Assembly: GCA_949498985.1 (NCBI GenBank)
Contig: CATECQ010000027.1
Span: 1-64,000 of the forward strand
Source: Glaciecola sp. HTCC2999
Lineage (GTDB): Bacteria; Pseudomonadota; Gammaproteobacteria; Enterobacterales; Alteromonadaceae
Length of the DNA: 64,000 nt
Direction of reading: 5' to 3'
In this document: one piece after another, positions 47,776 to 59,272 of the stretch
Layout of the letters: every line of letters begins with the position of its first letter
Numbering within the stretch: position 1 is the first letter of the stretch
The notes under the pieces: generated by a model
Seen by the model: the letters and a program-made list of their open reading frames with translations, nothing else
Told to the model about the DNA's origin: nothing
Databases searched by the model: none
Program-made: the position numbers and the translations under genes

Positions 47776-48573
47776 TCAGCTTGCACGCTCAATACGCCAT
47801 ATCCGTTGTACATTGTGTGATGTAATACACGCAATTTGATTCCCTGTCAGTTCAGGAAAAGCGTGATCTAATACGGACAATACATCACTCAGGTAAGCCG
47901 GTTCATTGCGTTGACCTTGACGCCCATACATGGGCATATCGGGGGAATCTGTTTCTAACACACAGTGTTCAATACCCACCTGTTGAAGCGCACTCAGCGT
48001 TTTTTGACCTCGAGGATAAGTAATGGTACCTCCCACACCTAGACAAAAACCTAGATCGATGTATTGTTGAGCTATTTCGGCATTGCCTGAGTAAGCATGG
48101 ATAATTCCACCTTGGTCAAACTGTGTGGCTTTGAGCCGACCAATAATTTGATCATGGGATTTTCGATGATGAATAATAACCGGATATCGATGCGCTTTGG
48201 CTAATCGAAGTTGTGCATCAAACAACTCAATTTGAAGAGATAGGTCTGTCGCTAAGGTCCGATCAATACCAATTTCTCCCACCCCCACGAATCCTCGTTG
48301 AACACTCGCTTTATCAATAGCTGCCGCCAACATCGTTATCATAGATTTAATTATTTCGGGATTAAGGTGTCGCGGGTAGAAAAAAGGGTGATAGCCTAAG
48401 GTGTAATAACATTGTGGAAACCGCACCGCAATTCGCTGAGACTTACTCCAGTGGTCAGGTTCAATCCCAGGAATAATAAATTGTTGAACACCTGCATCCA
48501 GGCCACGCTGGATGACTTGATCAAGTTCATCATCAAAGCACGCTAGGTCCAAGTGACAATGACTATCAATCAT
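47776..48573 (-). CDS. TatD-family metal-dependent hydrolase
   Basis: A 265-aa TIM-barrel hydrolase. The metal-binding motif DSHCHLD is at the start, with GEIGIDR, IIHHRKSHD, HAYSGN and ETDSPDMP further on, all matching the TatD DNase family. It most likely has 3'-5' exonuclease or deoxyribonuclease activity. Among paralogues it resembles YjjV-type proteins. It lies downstream of pdxH on the same strand by nine bases. Confidence 0.9.
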   Translation of the reverse strand: MIDSHCHLDLACFDDELDQVIQRGLDAGVQQFIIPGIEPDHWSKSQRIAVRFPQCYYTLGYHPFFYPRHLNPEIIKSMITMLAAAIDKASVQRGFVGVGEIGIDRTLATDLSLQIELFDAQLRLAKAHRYPVIIHHRKSHDQIIGRLKATQFDQGGIIHAYSGNAEIAQQYIDLGFCLGVGGTITYPRGQKTLSALQQVGIEHCVLETDSPDMPMYGRQGQRNEPAYLSDVLSVLDHAFPELTGNQIACITSHNVQRIWRIERAS

Positions 48574-48581
48574 CGATAATG

Positions 48582-49223
48582 CTACGGATTAAGACGCTGG
48601 ATGCGCCAAGTACTATCAGACTGTTTAGTATATTCAAAGCGGTCATGCAAGCGATGTTCTCCCCCTTGCCAGAATTCAATTTGCTCTGGTTTCACTAAAA
48701 AACCTCCCCAAAAATCAGGTAAGGGAATGTCACCGTTTGTATATTTATCTTTCAATTGCTGAAACTGTGTTAATAGCATTTGGCGTGATGATATGGGTTG
48801 GCTTTGTTTTGAGACGATTGCGCCTAACTGAGAATCTTTAGGACGTGAAAAAAAGTATTTGGCAACTGCAGAACGACTCAGTGGGGTCGCCACCCCGTTC
48901 ACTCTGACTTGGCGCTCTAACATATGCCAAGGAAAGTGTAGAGAAATATTAGGGTTATCGGTGAGTTCTTGCGCTTTTCGAGAGCCTAAATTGGTATAAA
49001 AAACAAATCCATCAGTGGTGAGATCTTTAAGCAACACAATCCGCTGTGAAGGCTGACCTTGTGCATTCACCGTAGCTACCGTCATTGCATTAGGATCCGG
49101 GATTTTCGATTCAACAGCTATATCTAACCAGGCTTTAAAGAGTGCCATGGGATTAGGATGCAAATCTCCCTCTTCAAGCGAGCCTAATGTATATTCACGA
49201 CGATATTGATTAAATTCACTCAT
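48582..49223 (-). CDS. pdxH: Pyridoxine/pyridoxamine 5'-phosphate oxidase
   Basis: The FMN enzyme completing PLP synthesis. It is 213 aa. Conserved features are [52 protein letters not shown] and the C-terminal [12 protein letters not shown] is used by GlyA encoded nearby. It lies between era and the tatD-like gene on the minus strand. Confidence 0.97.
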   Translation of the reverse strand: MSEFNQYRREYTLGSLEEGDLHPNPMALFKAWLDIAVESKIPDPNAMTVATVNAQGQPSQRIVLLKDLTTDGFVFYTNLGSRKAQELTDNPNISLHFPWHMLERQVRVNGVATPLSRSAVAKYFFSRPKDSQLGAIVSKQSQPISSRQMLLTQFQQLKDKYTNGDIPLPDFWGGFLVKPEQIEFWQGGEHRLHDRFEYTKQSDSTWRIQRLNP

Positions 49224-49247
49224 GCAAGGATCCTTGAAAATAATGGA

Positions 49248-50159
49248 TTAGTGTTCACCGTAACCTAGACTGCGTAACGCTCGCTCATCATCAGCCCAAC
49301 CTGATTTCACTTTTACCCATAGCTCTAGAAACACTTTATTATCAAATAAAGTCTCGAGATCCTTACGGGCATCAGAACCGATCGTTTTCAAATGACTTCC
49401 TTGTTTACCAATAATCATCCGTTTTTGAGTTTCACGTTCAACTAAAATTAAACCATTGATACGATAAATACCAGATTCAGTTAACTTAAACTGTTCAATC
49501 TCTACCGTGACTGAATACGGTAACTCATCACCGGTGTAGCGCATGAGTTTTTCACGAATGATTTCTGCTGCCATAAACCGACTAGATCGGTCCGTCACAT
49601 ACTCCTCAGGGTAATAAAATTCACTTTCGGGTAGCTGTGCCATCACCATCTCTCGAAGCTCGGGTAAATAACGGCCTAACTTAGCCGATATTGGCATCAC
49701 ATGAGCAAAGTCATGTTGTGCATCTAACCATGTTAAATGTGTTAATAGCTGTTGTTTATCTAAGACATTATCCGACTTATTCACAATCGCCCAACATGGG
49801 ATCCCTGAGGCTTTAATTTTTTCTAATACCATAGCGTCATCGTCAGTAAAACGTGTGCCTTCTACGACAAACAAGACCAATGAAACTTCACCTAATGAAC
49901 TCGATGCCGCGCGGTTCATATACCGATTAATCGCACGTTTTTCCTCAATGTGTAAACCTGGAGTGTCCACATAAATAGCCTGTTTATCACCTTCAGAGTC
50001 GATCCCCATGATACGGTGTCGAGTTGTTTGAGGTTTGCGTGATGTAATACTGACTTTTTGGCCAATTAAACGGTTGAGAATAGTCGACTTTCCGACATTC
50101 GGGCGCCCTACAATAGCGATCATTCCACAGTACGTGGTTGGAAACTCAGCGTCGGTCAT
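49248..50159 (-). CDS. era: GTPase Era
   Basis: An essential GTPase for 16S rRNA maturation and 30S assembly. It is 303 aa: G1 GRPNVGKS, G3 DTPG, G4 NKSD, then a KH domain with [16 protein letters not shown]. It overlaps rnc by 14 bases in the conserved lepA-lepB-rnc-era order. Confidence 0.97.
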   Translation of the reverse strand: MTDAEFPTTYCGMIAIVGRPNVGKSTILNRLIGQKVSITSRKPQTTRHRIMGIDSEGDKQAIYVDTPGLHIEEKRAINRYMNRAASSSLGEVSLVLFVVEGTRFTDDDAMVLEKIKASGIPCWAIVNKSDNVLDKQQLLTHLTWLDAQHDFAHVMPISAKLGRYLPELREMVMAQLPESEFYYPEEYVTDRSSRFMAAEIIREKLMRYTGDELPYSVTVEIEQFKLTESGIYRINGLILVERETQKRMIIGKQGSHLKTIGSDARKDLETLFDNKVFLELWVKVKSGWADDERALRSLGYGEH

Positions 50160-50877
50160 CTTGTAATTTCTCTAAGGTCAGTTGTGCAGCGCGTTGTTCA
50201 GCTCTTTTTCGGCTGGGTCCTTGCGCTTCAATAGGATCAGCTAACGTTGCCGTTACGCAACTTACGACAAAGGTTTGATTATGATCTTTGCCTTTAATGT
50301 CGACAACCTCATAGACAGGTAACTCAATAGCACGCGATTGAAGGTATTCTTGTAAACGGGTTTTAGCGTCTTTCGGGTGAATTTGTGGATCAAGTTTCGT
50401 GATCCGAGAACCAAACCAAGCATGAATAAAGTCATGACATTTTTGCATCCCAGCATCTAGATAAATGGCACCAATAATCGATTCCACGACATCAGCTAGA
50501 ATCGAATAGCGATGTTTACCACCACTTTTCAATTCGCCAGCACCAAGTTGAATAAATTCACCCAGTCCCTTTTCTAAGGCTATTTCAGCTAAAGTATCCC
50601 CTTTGACAATCGCCGAACGCATCCGCGTTAATTGACCTTCAGGGGAATCAGGAAAGACTTTATATAAATGTTCACCAACGACCATACCTAACACTGCATC
50701 ACCAAGAAACTCTAAGCGCTCATTATGTTGTCGATGTGCTGACTTGTGGGTCATTGCTTGCTTAAGCAACGAAATATCATTAAATTGATGATCAACGAGA
50801 CGCTGAAGCTTCATCAGCGGCTCAATGCTTGCTTTATTTGGTGCTTGGGCAGATGAACTGGCAGATGCCTTGCTCAT
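50146..50877 (-). CDS. rnc: Ribonuclease III
   Basis: A double-stranded-RNA endonuclease processing rRNA and mRNAs. It is 243 aa. The signature [13 protein letters not shown] holds the catalytic acidic residues, with the second acidic cluster in [13 protein letters not shown]; a dsRNA-binding domain occupies the C-terminus. The N-terminus is about 20 residues longer than in E. coli, rich in Ser and Ala. It overlaps lepB by four and era by 14 bases. Confidence 0.96.
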   Translation of the reverse strand: MSKASASSSAQAPNKASIEPLMKLQRLVDHQFNDISLLKQAMTHKSAHRQHNERLEFLGDAVLGMVVGEHLYKVFPDSPEGQLTRMRSAIVKGDTLAEIALEKGLGEFIQLGAGELKSGGKHRYSILADVVESIIGAIYLDAGMQKCHDFIHAWFGSRITKLDPQIHPKDAKTRLQEYLQSRAIELPVYEVVDIKGKDHNQTFVVSCVTATLADPIEAQGPSRKRAEQRAAQLTLEKLQDDRR

Positions 50878-51773
50878 TGCAGCCCTCCCACTCGATTAAA
50901 GCGTACACCTGATGGGATCCATTGTGGCAGGAAACTATCTGTCGCTCGTTCAAATTCGAATGATATCCAAATCGCAACGGCTTTTCCAACCAGATGTTCG
51001 TTACTGACAAACCCCCAGAAACGGCTATCACGGCTATTATCTCGGTTATCACCTAACACAAAATATTGCCCTTCAGGAACTTGCCATTCATCTGCGGCAG
51101 TGCCTGGTTGACGGTAAAACTGAGATGGACTAGCCGATAATACCGGATGCTGTAAAATTTCATGTTCCGCTTCACCTAGCACTTCTGTGAATTGGTTTAA
51201 TGGCACCATATTTTGCGCAAATTCACTGGTTTGTTTTTGTGTCAGTGGCACTAAATAAGGTTTCGCACACTCATTTCCACTTTTACAAGCAGGTACAACA
51301 GTAATTTGTTTAGCTCGATAAAAAATACGGTCACCGGGTAATCCTACTACCCGTTTAATGTAATCTAGTTCTGGTTGTGGCGGGTATTTGAATACCACAA
51401 TATCACCACGTTTAGGCTCACCAACATCCCAAAATTTAGTCCGTGTAATGGGATCTTTAAGGCCGTAAGTAAACTTTTCAACTAAAATGAAATCACCGAC
51501 CAACAAAGTCGGCATCATCGAGCCGGACGGAATTTGGAAAGGCTCATATAAAAAAGACCGTAGCACCATGATAAAGGCAATTACAGGAAAGATTTGTTTT
51601 GCCGTATCCACTACGTAAGGTAACGGAGGCTCAAAATCTTCAATTTCTTTAACACCTGCAGCCAGGGCAGCACGTTCACGACGCTTAGGCGCAAATACAA
51701 GCGAATCAATTAACCAGATTAAACCGGTAATCACCGTCAATAAAACTAAGAATATGGCAAATAATTGAGCCAT
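50874..51773 (-). CDS. lepB: Signal peptidase I
   Basis: It cleaves signal peptides at the periplasmic face of the inner membrane. It is 299 aa with two N-terminal membrane helices. The catalytic Ser is in IPSGSMMPTL and the general-base Lys in YIKRVVGLPGDRI; the GDNRDNSRDSRFWG box is complete. It shares one base with lepA (TAATG) and overlaps rnc by four. Confidence 0.97.
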   Translation of the reverse strand: MAQLFAIFLVLLTVITGLIWLIDSLVFAPKRRERAALAAGVKEIEDFEPPLPYVVDTAKQIFPVIAFIMVLRSFLYEPFQIPSGSMMPTLLVGDFILVEKFTYGLKDPITRTKFWDVGEPKRGDIVVFKYPPQPELDYIKRVVGLPGDRIFYRAKQITVVPACKSGNECAKPYLVPLTQKQTSEFAQNMVPLNQFTEVLGEAEHEILQHPVLSASPSQFYRQPGTAADEWQVPEGQYFVLGDNRDNSRDSRFWGFVSNEHLVGKAVAIWISFEFERATDSFLPQWIPSGVRFNRVGGLQ

Positions 51774-53569
51774 TATTTACCCACCTTCAGTATCGCTAAG
51801 AAAGCGTCTTGAGGTAACTCAACATTACCGACTTGCTTCATTCGCTTTTTACCGTCTTTTTGTTTTTGTAATAATTTCTTCTTCCGACTTACGTCCCCAC
51901 CATAACATTTTGCAATAACGTTTTTACGGAGTTGCTTAACGGTACTTCTTGCCACTACATGGGTGCCAATAGCCGCTTGAATGGCAATATCAAACATTTG
52001 ACGTGGGATCAATTCACGTAATTTGTCTACTAAGTCACGACCACGGTATTGAGCATTATCTTTGTGGGTAATAATCGCGAGCGCATCAACACGTTCACCA
52101 TTAATTAGGATATCTAAACGACACATATCTGCAGGATTGAATTTTTTGAAATTATAATCCAATGAAGCAAAACCGCGAGAAGTTGATTTTAAGCGGTCAA
52201 AGAAGTCAAGTACCACTTCTGCCATGGGTAACTCGTAAGTCACAGCGACTTGCTTCCCATGATATGCCATGTTGGTTTGTACACCACGTTTTTCAATACA
52301 CAAAGTAATCACATTACCCAAGAATTCTGAAGGGACTAAAATATTCGCTTCAACAATGGGCTCACGGATTTCAGCAATATCGTTAATCGGAGGCAGCTTA
52401 GATGGATTATCAACAGTTAAGATTTCGTCTTTGGTGGTTAATACTTCGTAGACCACCGTCGGTGCTGTCGTAATAAGATCCAAATCATATTCACGCTCCA
52501 AACGTTCTTGAATGATTTCCATGTGTAACATACCTAAGAAACCAATACGGAAACCAAAACCTAATGCAGCAGAGCTTTCCGGTTCAAAAAACAATGAAGC
52601 ATCATTCAAACTCAATTTTGCTAAGGCATCACGAAAATCTTCATACTCATCGGAACTGACAGGAAATAACCCTGCGTAAACTTGCGGTTTAACTTTTTTA
52701 AACCCAGGTAGCACCTCCATTGCAGGATTATTCGCCAGAGTTATTGTATCCCCGACCGGTGCACCGTGAATCTCTTTAATGCCCGCAATGATAAAGCCCA
52801 CTTCCCCACTGCGAAGTATTCCAGTGTTGTTTGCTTTGGGTGTAAAAATACCGACTTTATCGACTTGGTGAACCACACCGGTCGACATGATTTTAATCTT
52901 ATCTTTACTGGTAAGCTGTCCATCAATAACGCGTACTAACGACACAACACCTTGATAATTATCGAACCATGAATCAATGATCAACGCTTTTAATGGCGCA
53001 TCAGGATCACCTTCTGGTGGTGGTATTTTCGCCACAATCTCTTCTAATACTTCGGCAATACCAACACCTGTTTTGGCAGAGCACTGGACCGCATCGAGCG
53101 CATCGATACCGACAATGTCTTCAATTTCTTCAGCGACCCTGAGTGGATCGGCTTGCGGTAAGTCGATTTTATTCAAAATCGGCACCACTTCCATTTCCAT
53201 ATCGATAGCGGTGTAACAATTTGCTAATGTTTGCGCTTCTACTCCTTGGCCCGCGTCCACGACCAATAGAGCCCCTTCACAAGCAGCTAGTGAACGGGAT
53301 ACTTCATAGGTGAAATCAACATGCCCAGGCGTATCGATAAAGTTCAATTGGTATACTTCACCATCATTAGCTTTATAGTCCAAGGTCACTGACTGAGCCT
53401 TGATCGTGATCCCACGTTCACGTTCTAAATCCATAGAATCAAGTACTTGAGCTGCCATTTCACGATCAGTCAACCCTCCACAGTCTTGAATAAGGCGGTC
53501 GGATAACGTGGATTTGCCATGATCAATGTGGGCGATAATCGAAAAGTTACGAATATTTTTATGTTGCAT
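51773..53569 (-). CDS. lepA: Elongation factor 4 (LepA)
   Basis: A ribosomal GTPase acting in translation initiation/back-translocation under stress. It is 598 aa. The N-terminus has G1 [10 protein letters not shown]3 DTPGHVDF and G4 [12 protein letters not shown]-like domains and the LepA-specific C-terminal domain ([17 protein letters not shown]) follow. It is the first gene of lepA-lepB-rnc-era, about 140 bases after rseC. Confidence 0.97.
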   Translation of the reverse strand: MQHKNIRNFSIIAHIDHGKSTLSDRLIQDCGGLTDREMAAQVLDSMDLERERGITIKAQSVTLDYKANDGEVYQLNFIDTPGHVDFTYEVSRSLAACEGALLVVDAGQGVEAQTLANCYTAIDMEMEVVPILNKIDLPQADPLRVAEEIEDIVGIDALDAVQCSAKTGVGIAEVLEEIVAKIPPPEGDPDAPLKALIIDSWFDNYQGVVSLVRVIDGQLTSKDKIKIMSTGVVHQVDKVGIFTPKANNTGILRSGEVGFIIAGIKEIHGAPVGDTITLANNPAMEVLPGFKKVKPQVYAGLFPVSSDEYEDFRDALAKLSLNDASLFFEPESSAALGFGFRIGFLGMLHMEIIQERLEREYDLDLITTAPTVVYEVLTTKDEILTVDNPSKLPPINDIAEIREPIVEANILVPSEFLGNVITLCIEKRGVQTNMAYHGKQVAVTYELPMAEVVLDFFDRLKSTSRGFASLDYNFKKFNPADMCRLDILINGERVDALAIITHKDNAQYRGRDLVDKLRELIPRQMFDIAIQAAIGTHVVARSTVKQLRKNVIAKCYGGDVSRKKKLLQKQKDGKKRMKQVGNVELPQDAFLAILKVGK

Positions 53570-53708
53570 AAATGCTGAAGATACCTAGGTTAAATAATGC
53601 TCTATCAGTAATAATTTGGGTACTGATTATTAATCGCGTGATTTTACCTTGAACCGGGGGCAAATGCGAATTTTAGTCGATCGGGTTGTACCTAAAACAC
53701 AACATGTG

Positions 53709-54212
53709 TTAATCAATAGTTTGGATATTAATCGCTTGTGCAGATATTTCTGGGCTGGTCGGCAAAATTTTAATTAGCGACGGGGTGGATTGTTGTTTAT
53801 CCGCTTTTAATTTCCCTGAAATTAACCCAAACGTCCCTAAGGTCATGATCAACCCAATTAACAAAGCGACCAATTCATGTTCAAAGGCTGTGTTAGCTAA
53901 TAGCTCAATACTCAGGGCAGTTGCGATAACAAACACCAGAATAGGCAGTAAATACAAATAAAACGAGACAGCTAATAACCGGCTTTCAGTAATCCCTAGT
54001 TCCACTTGTTGGCCCACCGAAACCGTTTCATGGACGGTGAACTGCATTGCTTCAGCTTTAGGGGTGAAAAACTTAGCTACCACACTGGTACTACAATGAC
54101 TCTCAGCCTGACAACTCCCACACGTTGTTTTAATCGCGGTCGATACACAAATCACCTGCTCATTTTTAGCATTTTGGGTAATACCGGTTATCACTCCGTG
54201 CTCGATAATCAT
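53709..54212 (-). CDS. rseC: SoxR-reducing system / sigma-E regulator RseC
   Basis: An inner-membrane protein of the rseABC operon, also linked to reduction of SoxR. It is 167 aa. A cytoplasmic Cys cluster (CGSCQAESHC) is followed by two membrane helices around residues 75-125. It overlaps rseB by four bases. Confidence 0.92.
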   Translation of the reverse strand: MIIEHGVITGITQNAKNEQVICVSTAIKTTCGSCQAESHCSTSVVAKFFTPKAEAMQFTVHETVSVGQQVELGITESRLLAVSFYLYLLPILVFVIATALSIELLANTAFEHELVALLIGLIMTLGTFGLISGKLKADKQQSTPSLIKILPTSPEISAQAINIQTID

Positions 54213-55252
54213 GGATTAATGAGCTCATTAACAGATTCAACTGACACAATCATCTGCATGAGTCGTTGCGCTGTTGCGGGAGGTACTTTACCCACAATAG
54301 ACACCTGAATATTATCAGTTACTCGCGATAAAAAAGTCACCGCATCTTTGGTAAATAATAAATCCTCTGATTGTGGATATGTCGCTTTCTGCAAGTAAAC
54401 AGACACCTCGACCATTCCGTCAGATAATAATAAATATTCCACAACATCTTCATTAATCGATAAACGATGAATATCTCGCTTCACCTCTTTCATTCCCAAG
54501 GGTAAGCGAGAAATACCCCAATTTAGACGATATGATTTAGGAGGGTTAAGATGCATTACGGCGGGTAGGTCATTCAACGTTAAATCAACAAAGGCGTCAT
54601 CGATGTTATCAGTAATGGTAAGATTGGTGGCTTGTACTTGTTCAATTAATTCACCTTTCACCGTGACTGTATTTAACTTTAACGGTAAAAAAGACGATGT
54701 ATCCACCCACAAAATATAGTGATAGCGACTATTATCACGGCTCAGTACTCGGACTTGCCATGCTTCATTACCGGCCACACGACTTTTGCCCACGACAATA
54801 ACTTCATAAGCAGTTTCAATAGCCTCAGGTTGACGAATCAAATTATGCGCAAAGGGTCCATGAATATGAGACTGCAATAATGAATGAGCCGACGTATCAG
54901 AATTAAAATAACTCACCCGGTTACCATAACGAATTGTTTTGGCATTTGGGCCGTTGAGTTCACTGAGCATTTCAACTGACACATTATCTTTGCGACCATG
55001 CTTCCACACAAAGGGAACCGGTTCAGTCCCCGGGCGATAAACAATCAGAGTGCTAGCGTAATTGAGTGTATTGGTGGCAATTGCCATTTGTTTGAGTAAG
55101 TCCGCCGCTTCTATATTGTTGGCTTGCGGTAGCTCGTTAGCCGTTTTCGCAGTCACAGGAGTGCTGTAGAGCACAAACACGATAATTAAAAATGAAAAAA
55201 GCGACACAGCTGTAAAAGCAGGTCGCTGTAAAAGATAAGTCTGAGCTTGCAT
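54209..55252 (-). CDS. rseB: Sigma-E factor regulatory protein RseB
   Basis: A periplasmic sensor that binds RseA and lipid/LPS ligands, protecting RseA from DegS. It is 347 aa with an N-terminal signal sequence (hydrophobic 15-31, cleavage probably near VTAKTA). The MucB/RseB N-terminal LolA-like domain and C-terminal domain follow. It shares one base with rseA. Confidence 0.93.
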   Translation of the reverse strand: MQAQTYLLQRPAFTAVSLFSFLIIVFVLYSTPVTAKTANELPQANNIEAADLLKQMAIATNTLNYASTLIVYRPGTEPVPFVWKHGRKDNVSVEMLSELNGPNAKTIRYGNRVSYFNSDTSAHSLLQSHIHGPFAHNLIRQPEAIETAYEVIVVGKSRVAGNEAWQVRVLSRDNSRYHYILWVDTSSFLPLKLNTVTVKGELIEQVQATNLTITDNIDDAFVDLTLNDLPAVMHLNPPKSYRLNWGISRLPLGMKEVKRDIHRLSINEDVVEYLLLSDGMVEVSVYLQKATYPQSEDLLFTKDAVTFLSRVTDNIQVSIVGKVPPATAQRLMQMIVSVESVNELINP

Positions 55253-55839
55253 TAGTCTGGATTCACCTGCTTTTCGAGTTGCTCGTTATTATTCGATTGG
55301 GCCGCCTGTAATCTAACTTGTTGTCGATGATCAACAAGTAATGCATTAACACGTTTACGCTGCTCCATTAATGCTTGACGCTCGTTTAATTGCTGTTGCG
55401 GGGTTTGGACTGTACGTGACTGGGTTAAACTCACCGGCGCTAAGCCACCTTGTGGTCCCGAGGTAGGTGCAGTCATAAATGGTTGCGTCGCTTCGGTATT
55501 ATAATTTTGTACCCCTAATATCATCACTGCAGCAACCCCGGCTGCAACCGCAAATTGTGAAGACTGTTTAGCCAAAGAAACAACATTTTGCCAAATTGGG
55601 ACCGTACGAGATTTTGCAGTCGGTGCTAATATAGTAGGCTCATCATCAAGTGCATCGGCAATATTTTCTAAGAGACTTTTATCCGTCAGTAATACTTCGT
55701 CACCACGAAGTGTGTCACCTACTAAGTGATAATCTTGCCATTTTTGTTGTAATTGAACATCGGCTTTTACATCCTCAACACGTGTCGTCGATGCTTCTCC
55801 ATCGACCCATGCTGAAAGTTGTTCAAATTTTTCACTCAT
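55252..55839 (-). CDS. rseA: Anti-sigma-E factor RseA
   Basis: A single-pass membrane anti-sigma factor for RpoE. It is 195 aa. The N-terminal domain starts KFEQLSAWVDGEA, a membrane helix lies at about 92-110 (FAVAAGVAAVMILGVQ), and the periplasmic tail is rich in Gln. It lies 91 bases after rpoE. Confidence 0.93.
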   Translation of the reverse strand: MSEKFEQLSAWVDGEASTTRVEDVKADVQLQQKWQDYHLVGDTLRGDEVLLTDKSLLENIADALDDEPTILAPTAKSRTVPIWQNVVSLAKQSSQFAVAAGVAAVMILGVQNYNTEATQPFMTAPTSGPQGGLAPVSLTQSRTVQTPQQQLNERQALMEQRKRVNALLVDHRQQVRLQAAQSNNNEQLEKQVNPD

Positions 55840-55930
55840 ATGTCATTTCTCACAGTTATCGCTCGGGCAATATATGGTTATATTATCGTTAGTATACTTA
55901 TTACACAAATAGTTCAATGTAATTAAATAA

Positions 55931-56515
55931 TTATTTTTCATCATGAATCAGTGGTGCAATAACGGTATCTATTGTTTCACGTGCTCTAAATATCCGAGAA
56001 CGTACAGTACCCACCGGACAACTCATGATTTGAGCTATCTCTTCATAACTCATGCCTTCCATTTCTCGCAACGTAATAGCGACCCGAAGTTCATCCGGTA
56101 AGCGATCAATGGCACGTAATAAAGCAGTCTCAATTTCTTTAGTGAGTAGTTTGCTTTCAGGTGATGCAATTTCATGCAGTGCATCTGCCCCTTCATAAAA
56201 TTCAGCTTCTTGGGCATCAACATCACTTGCTGGCGGTTTACGCGAGTGAGACACCAAATAATTTTTTGCACTGTTCACTGCAATGCGGTACAACCACGTA
56301 TAAAATGCGCTATCGCCACGAAAATTAGGTAATGCTCGATACGCTTTAATAAATGCTTCTTGTGTCACATCCGCTACATCGCCATTATTTTTAATATAGC
56401 GAGATACAATATTGGTGACTCGATTTTGATATTTAAGGACCAATAGATTAAATGCTTTCTTATCGCCTTCTTTGACTTTTTCGACAAGCTGTTGGTCGGT
56501 AAAATGCTCACTCAC
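55931..56515 (-). CDS. rpoE: RNA polymerase sigma factor RpoE (sigma-E)
   Basis: The envelope-stress ECF sigma factor. It is 194 aa: region 2 (YQNRVTNIVSRYI, DVTQEAFIKAYRAL, FYTWLYRIAVNSAKNYLV) and region 4 (LPDELRVAITLREMEGMSYE, GTVRSRIFRARETI). The GTG start at 56515 gives MSEHFTDQQLV, like E. coli MSEQLTDQVLV, with AGGAG 11 bases upstream. It is regulated by RseABC encoded downstream and differs from the ECF11 sigma at 25204. Confidence 0.95.
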   Translation of the reverse strand: MSEHFTDQQLVEKVKEGDKKAFNLLVLKYQNRVTNIVSRYIKNNGDVADVTQEAFIKAYRALPNFRGDSAFYTWLYRIAVNSAKNYLVSHSRKPPASDVDAQEAEFYEGADALHEIASPESKLLTKEIETALLRAIDRLPDELRVAITLREMEGMSYEEIAQIMSCPVGTVRSRIFRARETIDTVIAPLIHDEK

Positions 56516-56584
56516 TTGAGCTAATACTCCTTTGATACGTAAAAATAGGGCGACTGGCGTTCATGTTTTGGGAAAAGCCCTGAC

Positions 56585-56605
56585 ATTTGCATATCATCTG
56601 CAAAT
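56585..56605. repeat. Perfect inverted repeat in the rpoE/nadB intergenic region
   Basis: Arms ATTTGCA and TGCAAAT (7 bp) with a 7-base spacer, about 70 bases upstream of rpoE and 120 upstream of nadB. It is a possible operator for the divergent pair. No known regulator is assigned. Confidence 0.35.
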
Positions 56606-56727
56606 AAAATATAACTTATCACGCATTCAATCCCTTATGTAGACTGCCATTTATCACTAAAGTTCGCTATTATTCGTTTTTTTTAAGGATAAGTGAACTT
56701 AAACTTATTGTTATAAGGTAACTGATT

Positions 56728-58329
56728 GTGTCAATTCAACATACATGTGATGTATTAATTATTGGAAGCGGTGCAGCAGGATTGAGTGTTGCGCTGAGTT
56801 TGGCGGATCACTGCCAGGTTATTGTATTATCAAAATCTAACGTTAAAGAAGGCTCTACCCGCTATGCTCAGGGTGGTATCGCTGCTGTGTTTGATGAAGA
56901 AAACGATTCAGTGGATTCGCATGTTCAAGACACACTTATCGCCGGTGCCGGTTTATGTGATGAAGACGCAGTGCGCTTTACTGCATCAAACGCCGCAGAT
57001 GCTATGCAGTGGCTGATCAATTTTGGTATGCCATTTGATCGTCTTGATGAAAAATCAGACAGTGAATATCATTTGACTCGGGAAGGTGGCCATAGTCACC
57101 GTCGGATCTTGCATGCTGCTGATGCAACGGGTGAGGCCGTTCAATTAACGTTAGTCGATGCCGTGTTACAGCATACTAATATTCACATTTTTGAAGATTA
57201 CAACGCGATAGATCTGATTAAATCGCAAGATAACGCCGGCCATGCACTGGGTGCTTATGTGTATAAGCGCGAAACCAAAAGGGTTGAAGTCATTAAATCT
57301 CGTTTTGTGGTATTAGCCACCGGCGGTGCGAGTAAAGTCTATCAATATACTTCAAACCCGGATGTTTCCAGTGGTGATGGGATTGCCATGGCCTGGCGGG
57401 CTGGCTGCTCTATTGCAAATATGGAATTTAATCAATTTCATCCTACTTGTTTATACCATCCCGATGCAGGCACATTTTTAATTTCTGAAGCGTTGCGTGG
57501 TGAGGGAGCAAAATTAGTGCATGCTGATGGCACTGCGTTTATGCACCGATTTGACGAGCGTGGTGATCTAGCTCCTCGAGACATTGTCGCGCGAGCCATT
57601 GACTTTGAGATGAAACGACTTGGTCAAGATTGCATGTACTTAGATATCAGGCATCAATCTAACGAGTTCATTATCAAACATTTTCCCAATATTTATCGTA
57701 AATGTCGTTCTGTTGGCATCGATATTACCCGTCAACCAATCCCTGTTGTGCCCGCAGCACACTACAGCTGTGGAGGAGTGGTAACCGACAAACATGCTAA
57801 AACTGATTTAAATAATGTTTATGCTGTTGGTGAAGTGGCTTATACCGGATTACATGGTGCAAATCGTATGGCAAGTAATTCATTATTAGAGTGTGTTGTC
57901 TTTGCTCGAGCCGCAGCACAGCATATTCAAAGTCAACTCGATTGTGCTTCTTACTCAGAAACCATCCCTGCGTGGGATGAAAGCCGCGTCACCGATTCCG
58001 ATGAAGAAGTCATTATCCAACATAATTGGCACGAATTGCGGCTATCGATGTGGGATTATGTGGGGATTGTACGCACAGATAAGCGCTTGCAACGTGCTTT
58101 ACGTCGAATTGAGTTACTGCAGCAAGAAATCCATGAATATTATGCTAACTTCCGTGTATCAAATAATCTATTAGAACTTCGCAATCTAGTGACTGTGGCT
58201 CGACTGATTATACTGTGCGCTATGCGCCGTAAAGAGTCACGCGGATTACATTACAACTTAGATTATCCAGATACCTTACCAGAAGCTAAGCCCACCGTCC
58301 TGAGTCCAATAGAGATTGAACACGAATAG
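56728..58329 (+). CDS. nadB: L-aspartate oxidase
   Basis: The FAD enzyme oxidising aspartate to iminoaspartate, the first step of NAD synthesis. It is 533 aa. The FAD-binding [13 protein letters not shown] is at the N-terminus, with the [25 protein letters not shown] and [20 protein letters not shown] motifs. The GTG start has AAGG nine bases upstream. It is divergent from rpoE as in E. coli. Confidence 0.96.
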   Translation: MSIQHTCDVLIIGSGAAGLSVALSLADHCQVIVLSKSNVKEGSTRYAQGGIAAVFDEENDSVDSHVQDTLIAGAGLCDEDAVRFTASNAADAMQWLINFGMPFDRLDEKSDSEYHLTREGGHSHRRILHAADATGEAVQLTLVDAVLQHTNIHIFEDYNAIDLIKSQDNAGHALGAYVYKRETKRVEVIKSRFVVLATGGASKVYQYTSNPDVSSGDGIAMAWRAGCSIANMEFNQFHPTCLYHPDAGTFLISEALRGEGAKLVHADGTAFMHRFDERGDLAPRDIVARAIDFEMKRLGQDCMYLDIRHQSNEFIIKHFPNIYRKCRSVGIDITRQPIPVVPAAHYSCGGVVTDKHAKTDLNNVYAVGEVAYTGLHGANRMASNSLLECVVFARAAAQHIQSQLDCASYSETIPAWDESRVTDSDEEVIIQHNWHELRLSMWDYVGIVRTDKRLQRALRRIELLQQEIHEYYANFRVSNNLLELRNLVTVARLIILCAMRRKESRGLHYNLDYPDTLPEAKPTVLSPIEIEHE

Positions 58330-58346
58330 CGCGAAATTGCTGTTCT

Positions 58347-59240
58347 TTATTTGATGGACAACGTCATTTGTAAATAGGGTTTAGGGACATCCTGGTGAGT
58401 CACCCATAAAACGGCTGAATGCGTCGCTGATGGCTTGATTGTCAGTTTGCATTCAACTTGGCCAGGCAAGAAGATCATCTGCATAAATTGAACGTCTATT
58501 TGTAGTTGATTGGGGAGGGTCGGTGGTGTGTGATGTGTAAAATCATTTTCCCAACGTTGTTTTGCCAGAACACTAAACGCTTTTGCTTTGGTCCACATCC
58601 CATGGGCGATGTGCCGTTTTAACCCAAAGAGCTTAGCGCTAAACGGATATAAATGAATAGGATTATAATCGCCAGAAATTTTTGCATATACTTTGCCCAA
58701 TTCGCCCGGTAAATAAAGTGGTTGAGAGTAAATTTGTGCATTCCCAGCACAGAGGATATCAGGTTTAGGGTAAGGCGATAAGTCGGTATCAATGGTGACT
58801 GATTGGCGCGCTAAATTATGCGCTTCAATTTCCATGACACATTCCTCTCCACACATGACATCGGTCAACACACTGAACATATAACCGCGTTTATGTGACC
58901 ATACTTGCCCAAATCGACTCTTAATCGTGACCGTCTCATCAGACCGTATCCAGCGATATAGCGTTATACGATTAGCGACATGCACCAAACCAAGGGCTTT
59001 AAATGGTTGCGCTTTATCTTTGAACAAATCAGCTTGTAATGCAATTGCACGCATCGCAAACCAACAAGGATGGACGACATTGAGCCCGACAGACCAATCC
59101 ACACAACAATGATATTGATAGATATTATCAGCGACATCACTCAAAGCAATCGTATTGGCAATTTCGAGTGAGGGTAAAACCGGTAACGCTTTACCTGAAG
59201 TCACAGCTTTATCACCCGAATGAAACAACAATCTAAGCAT
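58347..59240 (-). CDS. MaoC-family (hotdog) dehydratase-like protein
   Basis: A 297-aa protein. The C-terminal half carries the MaoC/R-specific hydratase pattern: SGDYNPIH, followed by HIAHGMWTKA, which includes the usual Asp and His active-site positions. The N-terminal half is likely a second, divergent hotdog domain. Probable activity is hydration of enoyl-CoA or acyl-ACP; the substrate is unknown. It lies convergent with nadB and downstream of sdhE and the ygfX-like gene. Confidence 0.8.
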   Translation of the reverse strand: MLRLLFHSGDKAVTSGKALPVLPSLEIANTIALSDVADNIYQYHCCVDWSVGLNVVHPCWFAMRAIALQADLFKDKAQPFKALGLVHVANRITLYRWIRSDETVTIKSRFGQVWSHKRGYMFSVLTDVMCGEECVMEIEAHNLARQSVTIDTDLSPYPKPDILCAGNAQIYSQPLYLPGELGKVYAKISGDYNPIHLYPFSAKLFGLKRHIAHGMWTKAKAFSVLAKQRWENDFTHHTPPTLPNQLQIDVQFMQMIFLPGQVECKLTIKPSATHSAVLWVTHQDVPKPYLQMTLSIK

Positions 59241-59272
59241 AATATCACCTTTTAAAATGGGGGTATCCTATG

